DNA of 64,000 nt from Alcaligenes parafaecalis (lineage in GTDB: Bacteria > Pseudomonadota > Gammaproteobacteria > Burkholderiales > Burkholderiaceae_B). A program made the translations under genes and the position numbers. The notes beneath the pieces were generated by a model. The model ran no database searches and was not told where the DNA came from. It was given only the letters and a program-made list of their open reading frames with translations. Position 1 is the stretch's first letter. Each line of letters starts with the position of its first letter. Shown here piece by piece: positions 1-8,589 of the stretch. The stretch is taken from contig NZ_JAPKNA010000006.1 of the NCBI RefSeq assembly GCF_026344135.1, forward strand, positions 124,001-188,000. Reading direction: 5' to 3'.

Positions 1-645
1 GGTCTTTTTGACCTTGCCCTCACCGTGACACGCCACGCAGGGGTCCGCAATTTCCTTGCCGCTACCGTGACAGGTCGGGCAGGTTTGCTGCATGCTGAAA
101 ATGCCCTGCTGCATACGGACAGCGCCACTGCCTTGGCAGGTACGACAAGTCTGTGCAGAGGTACCGGGTTTGGCACCCGAACCCGAGCAGGTTTCGCAGT
201 TTTCCCAGCTTGGTACGCGAATTTCAGTATCAAAACCGGCCGCTGCCTGCTCCAGGCTGATGTCCAGCGAGTAGCGCAAATCTGCACCGCGGTATACCTG
301 AGGGCCACCGCCGCGACGTCCGCCGCCACCACCGAAAATTTCGCCAAAAATATCACCAAAGGCGTCTGCAAATCCGGCCCCGCCCATGCCGCCACCCATA
401 CCGCCCATGCCAGCGTTGGGATCGACTCCGGCATGACCATAGCGGTCATAGGCTTCGCGTTTCTGTTCGTCGGACAGGATCTCGTACGCTTCCTTGGCTT
501 CCTTGAACTTTTCCTCGGCGTCCTTGCTATCCGGATTACGGTCAGGGTGGAACTTCATGGCCAGCTTGCGATACGCCTTGCGGAGTTCATCCTGCGTCGC
601 ATTTTTGGCCACACCGAGAATTTCGTATAAATCGCGTTTTGCCAT
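1..645 (-). CDS. dnaJ: Chaperone DnaJ (Hsp40), C-terminal part beyond the window
   Basis: Cochaperone that delivers unfolded clients to DnaK and stimulates its ATPase. The first 215 codons are present; the gene runs off the left edge. The N-terminal J domain starts MAKRDLYEILGV and carries the HPD motif (KFHPDRN). It is followed by a Gly-rich G/F region (many GGMGG/GGGG runs) and the start of the Cys-rich zinc domain, with CxxCxGxG repeats (CETCSGSG, CRTCQGSG, CPTCHGSG, CVACHGEG). The ATG at 645-643 is the only sensible start. It lies 102 bp downstream of dnaK on the same strand, so it is probably in the dnaK heat-shock transcript. Confidence 0.97.
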   Translation of the reverse strand, partial: MAKRDLYEILGVAKNATQDELRKAYRKLAMKFHPDRNPDSKDAEEKFKEAKEAYEILSDEQKREAYDRYGHAGVDPNAGMGGMGGGMGGAGFADAFGDIFGEIFGGGGGRRGGGPQVYRGADLRYSLDISLEQAAAGFDTEIRVPSWENCETCSGSGAKPGTSAQTCRTCQGSGAVRMQQGIFSMQQTCPTCHGSGKEIADPCVACHGEGKVKKT

Positions 646-687
646 GTTTGATTAACGACGTCTAAACGCCGCTGATTGAATAATAAT

Positions 688-722
688 GCCCGATCTCCAG
701 CGTATGCCGCCAAAGATCGGGC
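688..722 (-). other. Hairpin in the dnaK-dnaJ intergenic region
   Basis: A perfect 9-bp inverted repeat (GCCCGATCT / AGATCGGGC) encloses a 17-nt loop, just after the dnaK stop in transcript direction. It is not followed by a clean U-run, only by ATTATTATT. I read it as an mRNA processing, stability or weak attenuation element that could lower dnaJ relative to dnaK, not as a full terminator. Confidence 0.5.
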
Positions 723-747
723 CAGGGAACCTTACTCAGGCTCGCAA

Positions 748-2673
748 TTACTGATCGCGTTTGACTTCTTTAAAGTCAGCGTCGACCACGTTCTCGTCGG
801 CGGGCTGCTGGGCCGTACCTTCAGCACCTTCTTGTGCTGCGGCTTGAGCCTGCATGTCGGCGTACATCTTCTCGCCCAGTTTCTGCGAGGCTACACCCAG
901 TGCTTCCACCTTGGCGTCGATGGCTTCCTTATCGCCTTCTTTCAGAGTTTCCTCCAGGTCAGCGATTGCCTTTTCTATGGCTTCTTTCTCTTCCGCTTCC
1001 AGCTTGTCGCCATAGTCCGTCATGGACTTGCGAGTGGAGTGGATCAAGGCTTCAGCCTGGTTGCGAGCAACCGCCAGTTCAGCGATACGGTGGTCTTCAG
1101 CCGCGTTCACTTCGGCATCTTTCACCATGCGCTCGATCTCCTCGTCGGACAAACCAGAGTTTGCCTTGATGGTGATCTTGTTCTCTTTGCCTGTGCCCTT
1201 GTCTTTGGCGGACACGTGCAAGATACCGTTGGCGTCGATGTCGAAGGTCACTTCAATCTGTGGCAGGCCACGTGCTGCTGGTGGAATACCTTCCAGATTG
1301 AACTCGCCCAAAGCCTTGTTACCGGCAGCGATTTCGCGCTCGCCCTGGAATACCTTGATGGTCACAGCAGGCTGGTTATCGTCAGCCGTGGAGAACACTT
1401 GCGAATGACGCGTAGGAATCGTGGTGTTCTTCTGGATCATCTTGGTCATGACGCCACCCAGGGTTTCGATACCCAGGGACAGAGGAGTCACGTCCAGCAG
1501 CAAGACGTCAGTACGGTCGCCCGACAAGACGGAACCTTGAATGGCTGCACCAGCGGCCACGGCTTCGTCAGGGTTGATGTCTTTACGTGGTTCACGGCCA
1601 AAGAACTCTTTAACGCGCTCTTGCACCTTGGGCATACGGCTCATGCCGCCGACCAGGATCACGTCGTCGATTTCTGAAACCTTCACACCAGCGTCCTTGA
1701 TAGCAACGCGGCAAGGCTCGATCGTGCGTTCGATCAGGTCTTCAACCAGCGCTTCCAGCTTGGAGCGGGTGATCTTCAGGTTCAAGTGCTTGGGACCGGA
1801 AGCGTCTGCCGTGATGTAAGGCAGGTTGATTTCGGTCTGCTGCGTCGAGGACAGTTCGATCTTGGCTTTTTCAGCGGATTCTTTCAGACGCTGCAAGGCC
1901 AGCACATCTTTGGACAGATCCACGCCGCTTTCTTTCTTGAACTCGGCAATGATGTAGTCGATGATGCGCTTGTCAAAGTCTTCGCCACCCAAGAAGGTGT
2001 CGCCGTTGGTCGAGAGCACTTCAAACTGTTTCTCGCCATCGATATCAGCGATTTCGATGATGGAAACGTCGAACGTACCGCCGCCCAAGTCATACACAGC
2101 AATCTTGCGATCACCCTTTTCAGCCTTGTCCAGACCGAAAGCCAAAGCCGCAGCGGTTGGCTCGTTGATGATGCGCTTGACTTCCAGACCGGCAATGCGG
2201 CCTGCATCCTTGGTTGCCTGACGCTGGCTGTCGTTAAAGTAAGCAGGCACGGTAATCACGGCCTCGGTTACTTCTTCGCCCAGGTAGTCTTCGGCAGTTT
2301 TCTTCATTTTGCGCAAGATATCGGCAGACACTTGCTGAGGAGCCATCTTCTTGCCTTGAGCTTCCACCCATGCGTCGCCGTTGTCGGCGGCAACAATGGT
2401 GTAAGGCACGTGGTCGATGTCTGTTTGTACGGCTTTTTCCGTGAACTTACGGCCAATCAAACGCTTGACAGCGAAGATGGTGTTCGTAGGGTTGGTAACA
2501 GCCTGGCGCTTGGCGGGTGCGCCAACCAGGATTTCACCGTCCTGCATGTAAGCCACGATGGAAGGGGTCGTGCGACCGCCTTCGGCATTTTCGATAATAC
2601 GAACCTGGTCACCGTCCAACACCGATACACAGCTATTGGTGGTTCCAAGGTCAATACCAATGATTTTGCCCAT
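748..2673 (-). CDS. dnaK: Molecular chaperone DnaK (Hsp70)
   Basis: 641 residues, the normal family length. Cytosolic ATP-dependent chaperone working with DnaJ and GrpE. The N-terminal nucleotide-binding domain opens with GIDLGTTNSCV and contains the second phosphate motif VYDLGGGTFDVSI (about residue 195) and the VGGMSRMP adenosine motif. The interdomain linker (DVLLLDVTPLSLGIE, about 390) leads to the beta-sandwich substrate domain and a helical lid. The tail ends in a short acidic segment, VDADFKEVKRDQ. The ATG at 2673 has an AGG Shine-Dalgarno core about 10 nt upstream. A heat-shock promoter stands 56-83 nt before it, so dnaK can be made independently of grpE. Confidence 0.99.
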   Translation of the reverse strand: MGKIIGIDLGTTNSCVSVLDGDQVRIIENAEGGRTTPSIVAYMQDGEILVGAPAKRQAVTNPTNTIFAVKRLIGRKFTEKAVQTDIDHVPYTIVAADNGDAWVEAQGKKMAPQQVSADILRKMKKTAEDYLGEEVTEAVITVPAYFNDSQRQATKDAGRIAGLEVKRIINEPTAAALAFGLDKAEKGDRKIAVYDLGGGTFDVSIIEIADIDGEKQFEVLSTNGDTFLGGEDFDKRIIDYIIAEFKKESGVDLSKDVLALQRLKESAEKAKIELSSTQQTEINLPYITADASGPKHLNLKITRSKLEALVEDLIERTIEPCRVAIKDAGVKVSEIDDVILVGGMSRMPKVQERVKEFFGREPRKDINPDEAVAAGAAIQGSVLSGDRTDVLLLDVTPLSLGIETLGGVMTKMIQKNTTIPTRHSQVFSTADDNQPAVTIKVFQGEREIAAGNKALGEFNLEGIPPAARGLPQIEVTFDIDANGILHVSAKDKGTGKENKITIKANSGLSDEEIERMVKDAEVNAAEDHRIAELAVARNQAEALIHSTRKSMTDYGDKLEAEEKEAIEKAIADLEETLKEGDKEAIDAKVEALGVASQKLGEKMYADMQAQAAAQEGAEGTAQQPADENVVDADFKEVKRDQ

Positions 2674-2728
2674 GATTTTTTACCTGACTAAAAGATTGAT
2701 TGCGAAAGCAAATTGTTTGATGAAATGC

Positions 2729-2756
2729 ATATGGGGAATACTCCGAGCATTTCAAG
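2729..2756 (-). promoter_or_regulatory. Sigma-32 heat-shock promoter of dnaK
   Basis: Read on the minus strand, CTTGAAA (2756-2750), 13 nt, then CCCCATAT (2736-2729) matches the known RpoH consensus CTTGAAA-N(11-16)-CCCCATnT at every specified position. The expected start is about 2722, giving a leader of roughly 50 nt before the dnaK ATG. No CIRCE element (TTAGCACTC-N9-GAGTGCTAA) was seen nearby, so sigma-32 rather than HrcA is the visible control here. Confidence 0.88.
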
Positions 2757-2859
2757 AGCGACCATCATTTTTTTTAACGGTGCCAGCAACAATCCCGGGA
2801 ATTACACGTAAAAGCCTGTCAATTCCGGGCGGCCTGCCAGCACAGCCTGACGGGCTCGT

Positions 2860-3450
2860 TTATTTAGGCGCCGACACCATGACCAAAGCGGGACGCAACA
2901 CGCGATCCGAAATGGTGTAGCCCTTTTGCAGCAATTGGGCTACCGCGCCTTCTTCAAATTCAGAAGGCACAGCCGAAATGGCTTGGTGCAGGTGCGGATC
3001 GAACTTGTCGCCCGCTTGCGGTGCCACTTCTTTCAGGTTGTTGCGCTCGAAAGCCTTGTTCAACTGGCGCAAGGTGGTTTCCACCCCTTCCTTCCAGGTT
3101 TCCGTGCTCTGCTCGGTCTGGGCCAGTGCGGCTTCCAGACTGTCACGCACGGGGATCAGGCTTTCAGCAAAGGACTCGGTGCCAAACTTGCGGGCTTTAG
3201 AGACATCATCATCCGCACGACGGCGGATGTTTTCCACTTCGGCTTTGGCGCGCAGCAACTGGTCGTAGTACTGCGACACTTTTTCCTGGGCCTGGGCCAA
3301 TTCAGTAGCCAGATCAGCCGAGTTTTCTTCGGGCTGCTGGCCCAGAATCTCTGGCTGGTCTTGCCCGACAGTACCCTGTTGTGCCTGTTCAGGCGTGTTT
3401 TCCGTCACTTCCCCGTCCAGAGGCTTATTGGGATCGGCATGTGTAGCCAT
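2860..3450 (-). CDS. grpE: Nucleotide exchange factor GrpE
   Basis: 196 residues. Exchanges ADP for ATP on DnaK. It has an acidic, disordered N-terminus, a long helical coiled coil (about residues 45-105, rich in Q/E/K with YYDQLLRAKAEVENIRRRADDD), then the C-terminal beta domain with the family signature near GYTISDRVLRPALVMV. The reading frame is open a further 69 codons upstream, but that part overlaps the hemH end and looks non-coding. ATG 3450 (MATHADPNK) has GGAG about 10 nt upstream and lies just after a heat-shock promoter, so I place the start there. Confidence 0.97.
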   Translation of the reverse strand: MATHADPNKPLDGEVTENTPEQAQQGTVGQDQPEILGQQPEENSADLATELAQAQEKVSQYYDQLLRAKAEVENIRRRADDDVSKARKFGTESFAESLIPVRDSLEAALAQTEQSTETWKEGVETTLRQLNKAFERNNLKEVAPQAGDKFDPHLHQAISAVPSEFEEGAVAQLLQKGYTISDRVLRPALVMVSAPK

Positions 3451-3488
3451 TCGATGTATCTCCACTACAGAATTCGTTGATCGCATGA

Positions 3489-3516
3489 AAATGGGGGCAT
3501 CTGCCCCCAGTTCAAG
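3489..3516 (-). promoter_or_regulatory. Sigma-32 promoter of grpE overlapping a GC-rich palindrome
   Basis: On the minus strand, CTTGAAC (3516-3510), 13 nt, then CCCCATTT (3496-3489): a near-consensus RpoH promoter with the same spacing as the dnaK promoter. The spacer and -10 contain the palindrome GGGGGCA-TC-TGCCCCC (3493-3508), followed in hemH direction by TTTTC. The same bases could therefore end hemH transcription and start grpE transcription. Confidence 0.82.
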
Positions 3517-3565
3517 ACCTGCCTTTGTATTTTTGCTGGCCTGGCCCTTCAAAAACCGGCTGCGG

Positions 3566-4651
3566 CTATCGGGTAGGCACCAGACGGCTGGGTAACCAGC
3601 CGCCCAAATGTTGCACAGCCAGCCGCCCCAGGCCCTCAATCCATTGCGGATCGTCATTCAGGCAAGGGATGTAATGGAACTCGCGACCGCCCTCTTCCAG
3701 GAAAGCGTCACGGCACTCCACCTGAATTTCTTCCAGCGTTTCCAGACAATCGGCCAGAAAGCCAGGGCAGACAGCATCCACACGTCCCACCCCCTGCTTG
3801 CCCCATTCGCGCAAAGTGGGTTCGGTGTAGGGTTCCAGCCAGCGCTGCGCACCAAAACGACTTTGAAAGGCCATATGCACTTCGACGGCAGGCTCATCCA
3901 GCGCCGCACGCAAGGCATCCGCCGTTTCACGGCAATCGCGGTAATAGGGGTCACCCAGTTCCACGCAGCGGCGTGGCAAACCGTGAAAGCTCAATAACAA
4001 ACGCTCTGGTTTGCCATGTTCATCCCAATAGCGACGAATCTGCGCCGCCAAGGGGCCGATGTAATCCGGGTGGGTGTGATAGCGCTTGATGAAACGCAGC
4101 TCGGGCTGATTGCGCTGCTTGCCCAGATGGGCCGCCACGCAATCCACCGCGGTGGCCGTGGTGCTGGCCGCATACTGAGGGTACAGCGGCAAGGTCAAAA
4201 TGCGCTCACAACCAGCCGCTTTCAACTTGTCCAGGCCACTGGCAATAGACGGGTTGCCGTAACGCATGCCCAGCTCTACTTTCACGTCGTGACCTTGTCC
4301 CTGCAACAGCTCCTGCAAGCCATCTGCCTGCGCCTGGCTGTACACCAGCAAGGGCGCGCCATTTTGCAACCAGATGTCCTTGTAGCGCGGTGCCAGCTTG
4401 CTGGGACGACGCGGCAAGATGAACAGACGCAAAATAATCTGCCAGACAGGCTGAGGGATCTCGATCACTCGGGGGTCAGACAGGAATTCGCCCAGATAGC
4501 GCCGAATCGACGCTGCATCAGGCTGATCCGGCGTACCCAGATTAACCAGCAAAATGCCGACAGGCCCGGCCTCGCGTACCGGAGCCTGCTCATTGAACAT
4601 ATCGGCGTCCTGCGCTTCGGGCAAATAAGGAGAAGCAAACAACTTGGGCAT
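3566..4651 (-). CDS. hemH: Ferrochelatase
   Basis: Inserts Fe2+ into protoporphyrin IX, the last step of haem synthesis, in the cytoplasm or at the inner membrane. From ATG 4651 it is 361 residues, normal for the family. N-terminal GILLVNLGTPDQP and the signature LLLSFHGLPRRCVELGDPYY (about residue 210, with the catalytic His of SFHG) are clear. So is the second conserved block AVCPGFLADCLETLEEI. An in-frame ATG exists at 4711, but the segment between holds an 8-bp hairpin and looks intergenic, so I chose 4651. It sits between hrcA and grpE. Confidence 0.95.
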   Translation of the reverse strand: MPKLFASPYLPEAQDADMFNEQAPVREAGPVGILLVNLGTPDQPDAASIRRYLGEFLSDPRVIEIPQPVWQIILRLFILPRRPSKLAPRYKDIWLQNGAPLLVYSQAQADGLQELLQGQGHDVKVELGMRYGNPSIASGLDKLKAAGCERILTLPLYPQYAASTTATAVDCVAAHLGKQRNQPELRFIKRYHTHPDYIGPLAAQIRRYWDEHGKPERLLLSFHGLPRRCVELGDPYYRDCRETADALRAALDEPAVEVHMAFQSRFGAQRWLEPYTEPTLREWGKQGVGRVDAVCPGFLADCLETLEEIQVECRDAFLEEGGREFHYIPCLNDDPQWIEGLGRLAVQHLGGWLPSRLVPTR

Positions 4652-4679
4652 GATGATTAGTGCGTTAGACAGCCAGATT

Positions 4680-4707
4680 GCCTTCAGCCCAAGAACAGAC
4701 TGAAGGC
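4680..4707 (-). other. Hairpin between hrcA and hemH
   Basis: Perfect 8-bp inverted repeat GCCTTCAG / CTGAAGGC with a 12-nt loop, right after the hrcA stop. There is no U-run, so it is at most a weak terminator or an mRNA end-processing stem. Its place inside the possible longer hemH frame argues for the shorter hemH start. Confidence 0.4.
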
Positions 4708-4714
4708 CCATCGT

Positions 4715-5728
4715 TTAACTGGCAGAGTGATGGCTCAAGGCATTGGACAATAGCCGCGCTGTAATGTCCACGATAGGAATCACACGATCATACGCCATAC
4801 GCGATGGCCCAATCACGCCCAGCGTGCCCACAACCTTGCCGTCCACACCGTAAGGCGCGGTGATCACAGACACATCATCCACCGGCAAAAGCTGGGAATC
4901 CCCACCAATGTAAATTTGTACGCCATCGGCCTGACTGGAGACATCCAGCAAGTGCAGCAGATCGGTTTTTTTCTCGAATAGAGAGAACAAGCGCCGCAGG
5001 CGATCCATATCCGCCACCATTTCCGTGACATTCAGCAATTTGCTCTCGCCCGCGATGACAACCGCCTCTTCACTATCAGGCTGGTGGCTACCCACATCCA
5101 CCGCTTGTTGCATCAAACGTGAAATATCCACCTGCAAAGAACTGAGCTCTTGCGACAAGGCCAGCTTGACGGACTCAAAGGACATGCCCGAGAAGTGCTG
5201 ATTGAAAAAGTTGCTGGCCTCGACCAGTTCCTGTTCCAGATAATCGCGGGGCACAAACAGAATGCGGTTCTGCACATCGCCATCCGGGGTGACGATAATC
5301 AGCAACACTCGCTTGTCGGACAGGCGAATAAATTCAATCTGCCTGAAGGTCTGCGCCTTTTTTGGCGCCAGCACCACACCGGCAAACTGCGACAGATTCG
5401 ACAGCAGCGAAGCGGCGGAACTGACGGCGCGGTTAGGCTCATCAAAAGGCAAATACTGGCTTAGATTGCGGGCATCGGGCCGCTCGAAACGCTCTGCCGC
5501 CAGGAGGCGATCCACAAACAGGCGGTAGCCTTTAGGCGTGGGAATGCGCCCCGCCGAGGTGTGGGGGCTATGAATCAGGCCCAGGCCTTCCAGCTCCGCC
5601 ATCACATTACGTATCGTGGCCGGAGAAAAATCAAAAATGGTTGATAAGGTGCGGGACCCTACCGGCTGACCGTCGGCAATGTAGCGTTCGATCAGCACCT
5701 TCAACAAGGCATTTGCTCTGTCATCCAT
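4715..5728 (-). CDS. hrcA: Heat-inducible transcription repressor HrcA
   Basis: Repressor that in many bacteria binds CIRCE operators before groESL and dnaK. From ATG 5728 (MDDRANALLKVLIERYIADGQPVGSRTL) it has 337 residues, normal length. The N-terminal winged helix is seen in VGSRTL...SPATIRNVMAELEGLGLIHSPHTSAGRIPT (about 25-75). The rest is the GAF-like dimerisation and insert region, with the conserved C-terminal VGTLGVIGPSRMAYDRVIPIVD. A GTG eight codons earlier (5752) is possible, but family members start at MDDR. No CIRCE site was found in the window, so its targets lie elsewhere. Confidence 0.96.
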   Translation of the reverse strand: MDDRANALLKVLIERYIADGQPVGSRTLSTIFDFSPATIRNVMAELEGLGLIHSPHTSAGRIPTPKGYRLFVDRLLAAERFERPDARNLSQYLPFDEPNRAVSSAASLLSNLSQFAGVVLAPKKAQTFRQIEFIRLSDKRVLLIIVTPDGDVQNRILFVPRDYLEQELVEASNFFNQHFSGMSFESVKLALSQELSSLQVDISRLMQQAVDVGSHQPDSEEAVVIAGESKLLNVTEMVADMDRLRRLFSLFEKKTDLLHLLDVSSQADGVQIYIGGDSQLLPVDDVSVITAPYGVDGKVVGTLGVIGPSRMAYDRVIPIVDITARLLSNALSHHSAS

Positions 5729-5855
5729 GTCGCGTACGTCACTTAAAAACACCAGCTCTGCATGATAAAGGGGAGAATCTTACAGCCAAGCCTAGAGTGG
5801 CAACTCTATAATCCACTGATCGCCATTATTTCATTAAACATAAGGTTTTCGCCCC

Positions 5856-6755
5856 ATGCATTTCAAAACGGTTGCCATTGTTGGCAGATATCAGGACTCC
5901 GGCTTGGATGCGCCCATCCGATCGCTGGCTGCAACCCTGGTCAACACTGGTTGCTCGGTGCTGCTGGAGGCCGCAACCGCCCAGAATGCCGGTATTACTG
6001 AATTCCCCATTGGTGATTATGCCCAGATTGGCGAGCGCGCCGATCTGGCTATCGTAATGGGCGGGGATGGCACCATGATAGGCGCTGCCCGCGAATTAGC
6101 CCACAGCAAGGTGCCATTGATCGGGATTAACCACGGTCGCCTCGGTTTTATTACCGATGTCCCCTTGAATGACGCCAATGATGCTTTGCTAAGCGTCCTG
6201 AAAGGTGAATACGATGTTGAAGAGCGTTCCATGCTGGAAGGCCGCGTGGTGCGGGACGGGGAAGTGCTGTATTCGGGCGTAGCCCTGAACGATGTGGTCA
6301 TCAACCGCGCCGGTCGCGGCGGCATGATCGAGCTGCGTGTAGAGCTTGATGGCGTGTTCATGTACCGCCAGCGCTCCGACGGCCTGATCATCTCCACTCC
6401 TACCGGCTCCACGGCGTATGCGCTGGCCGCCAGCGGCCCTTTGCTGCACCCGTCCCTGAAAGCTTTTTTACTGGTGCCGGTGGCTCCACAAACCTTGTCA
6501 CACCGCCCTATTGTGCTGCCCGACACAGGCACCCTGAATTTGACCATTACGGCCCTGGGCCGGGTGGAATCCGGTGGCAGCGTGCACTTTGACATGCAAA
6601 CCTGGTCGGACTGTCAGCAGGGCGACCGCATTGATGTGCGGCGCGCCCAGAACACCATTCGCTTTATCCATCCCAAGGGCTACAGCTTTTTTTCCACCTT
6701 GCGCCAGAAGCTGGGCTGGAATCACATCCCTTTGCCTAACGACGAAAACGAATAA
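5856..6755 (+). CDS. nadK: NAD kinase
   Basis: Phosphorylates NAD to NADP in the cytosol. 299 residues, normal length. The catalytic motif GGDGTMIGAAREL (about residue 68), the NDVVINR block and the Gly-rich TPTGSTAYALAASGPLLHP (about residue 180) are all intact. It is divergent from hrcA across about 127 bp; TATAAT at 5807-5812 could serve as its -10. The recN gene begins 6 bp downstream, so the two are likely cotranscribed. Confidence 0.98.
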   Translation: MHFKTVAIVGRYQDSGLDAPIRSLAATLVNTGCSVLLEAATAQNAGITEFPIGDYAQIGERADLAIVMGGDGTMIGAARELAHSKVPLIGINHGRLGFITDVPLNDANDALLSVLKGEYDVEERSMLEGRVVRDGEVLYSGVALNDVVINRAGRGGMIELRVELDGVFMYRQRSDGLIISTPTGSTAYALAASGPLLHPSLKAFLLVPVAPQTLSHRPIVLPDTGTLNLTITALGRVESGGSVHFDMQTWSDCQQGDRIDVRRAQNTIRFIHPKGYSFFSTLRQKLGWNHIPLPNDENE

Positions 6756-6761
6756 ACCCCT

Positions 6762-8411
6762 ATGCTGCGTACCCTGCACGTTCGAGACTTTGTCATCGTG
6801 GATCAAGCCACGATTGATTTCGACACCGGCTTCACGGTTTTTTCCGGGGAGACCGGCGCTGGCAAATCCATTTTGATTGATGCGCTCTCCCTGGTATTAG
6901 GGGCACGCGGCGACGCCAAAGCCATACGCGAAGGCTGTGCACGTACCGAGGTCAGCGCGCATTTCGACTGCGAGCAAGACATTCAGAGCTGGCTTAGCGA
7001 GCGTGATTTCGATGTTTCGGAAGAACTGATTCTGCGCCGCCTGATCGACCAGCAAGGCCGCAACCGCAGCTACATCAATGGCAGCGCCGCGACCTTGACC
7101 CAACTGCGCGAACTGGGTGAGTTGCTTGTGGATATTCACGGCCAGCACGCCCATCAAAGCCTGATGAATCCCCAAAGTCAGTACGATCTGCTGGACAGCC
7201 AAGGCGGCCATTTGCCGCTGGCCCGTCAAGTAGCCCAGTCCTGGCAGCAATTGAGCCAGGCACGCAAAGCCGTCGAACAGGCCAGTCAAAGTGCTGAGCA
7301 GGGAAAGCGCGAACAGGAACGTCTGGAATGGCAGATCAATGAGCTCTCCAGTCTGAGTTTGCGTGCGGGTGAATGGGATCAGTTGCAGCAGGAGCACACT
7401 CGCCTGTCCCACGCCCAAGCCCTGATTGATGGCAGTGCGCTGGCCCTGACGGCGCTGGATGGCGAGGAAACCTCGGTACAGCAATTGCTGGGTAAAGCCA
7501 GCCATGAAATGAGCGCCCTGCTGCGCCATGATCCCGGCCTGCAAGCCATTGTGGATGCCTTGGAGTCCGCACAAATTGCTGTCACTGAAGCGGCGTCGGA
7601 TCTGAACAGCTATTTAAGTGATATGGAGCTGGACCCTGAACGTCTGGCCGAGGCTGAAGAACGGGTATCAGCCATTTTCAGCGCGGCTCGAAAGTTGAAA
7701 GTGGAGCCAGAAGAGCTGCCCAGCCTGCTGGAAGGCTGGCAGGAGCAACTGGCTCAATTACAGCAGTCTTTCGACCTGGAGGCCTTGCAAGCCAAAGCCC
7801 AGCAAGCCGAAAAGCAGTATCAGGATTTAAGCGGCAAGCTCAGCACAGCACGACGCAAAACCAGTGTTCAGCTTGGCAAGCAAGTCAGCCAGGCGATGCA
7901 GTCCATGGCGATGCAAGGCGGGCGCTTTGAAGTGGCTCTAACGGCCTGCGCCCCCCAGGTCCACGGACTTGAGCAAGTCGAGTTTCTGGTGGCGGGTCAT
8001 GAAGGGGTAACGCCGCGTCCGCTGGCCAAAGTTGCATCAGGCGGTGAGCTGGCCCGAATTTCCCTGGCGCTGTCCGTCATCGCCAGCCAGGCGGCTCGTG
8101 TGCCTACCCTGATTTTTGACGAAGTGGATACGGGTGTCGGTGGCGCCGTGGCCGAAGTGGTGGGACGTTTGCTGCAAGAGCTGGGCGCACGCCATCAAGT
8201 CTTGTGTGTGACCCACCTGCCCCAGGTAGCTGCCTGCGGCAATCATCATTTGAAAGTAGAGAAAACGACCGAGCAAGGCCAGACTTTTTCCTCGATCCAT
8301 CCTTTGACGCAAGACGAACGCGTGGACGAAATCGCCCGTATGTTGGGTGGTCTGGAAATTACGCAAACAACCCGCGAGCATGCGCGGGAAATGCTGGCAC
8401 GCCAGCGCTAG
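6762..8411 (+). CDS. recN: DNA repair protein RecN
   Basis: SMC-like ATPase of recombinational double-strand-break repair, 549 residues. Walker A GETGAGKS (about residue 30) is near the N-terminus. A long central coiled-coil region (about 155-370, rich in Q/E/A) follows. The C-terminal ABC half contains the signature ASGGELARISLALS, Walker B TLIFDEVDTGVGG and the histidine switch VTHLPQVAA. It follows nadK by 6 bp, an arrangement common in betaproteobacteria. I did not find an obvious LexA box before it. Confidence 0.98.
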   Translation: MLRTLHVRDFVIVDQATIDFDTGFTVFSGETGAGKSILIDALSLVLGARGDAKAIREGCARTEVSAHFDCEQDIQSWLSERDFDVSEELILRRLIDQQGRNRSYINGSAATLTQLRELGELLVDIHGQHAHQSLMNPQSQYDLLDSQGGHLPLARQVAQSWQQLSQARKAVEQASQSAEQGKREQERLEWQINELSSLSLRAGEWDQLQQEHTRLSHAQALIDGSALALTALDGEETSVQQLLGKASHEMSALLRHDPGLQAIVDALESAQIAVTEAASDLNSYLSDMELDPERLAEAEERVSAIFSAARKLKVEPEELPSLLEGWQEQLAQLQQSFDLEALQAKAQQAEKQYQDLSGKLSTARRKTSVQLGKQVSQAMQSMAMQGGRFEVALTACAPQVHGLEQVEFLVAGHEGVTPRPLAKVASGGELARISLALSVIASQAARVPTLIFDEVDTGVGGAVAEVVGRLLQELGARHQVLCVTHLPQVAACGNHHLKVEKTTEQGQTFSSIHPLTQDERVDEIARMLGGLEITQTTREHAREMLARQR

Positions 8412-8589
8412 ACTTTTGCGAAGGACAAGCTAAACCACCAGCGCCTTTGGCGGCCGGTGGTTTTTTGTATCCAGTCCTGACAGCCCTGCAACGCGGATCT
8501 GATTGTTCTTTGAATTTTCAGGATGCCAATGTGGCTAAATCCTGCCCCCAACTATCAGATCCCGCGCTAATAGGTCTATCAAGCCAGAT

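Noticed and set aside
676..1677. Long plus-strand open frame opposite dnaK
   Set aside because: Antisense shadow of dnaK; composition is what the third-codon bias of dnaK produces and no ribosome site is seen.
2770..2850. Imperfect stem CCCGGAATT / AATTCCCGGG between grpE and dnaK
   Set aside because: The T-run next to it is on the wrong strand for grpE and the stem has a bulge; not a convincing terminator.
2674..3565. Search for a CIRCE operator around dnaK and grpE
   Set aside because: No TTAGCACTC-N9-GAGTGCTAA or close variant was found.
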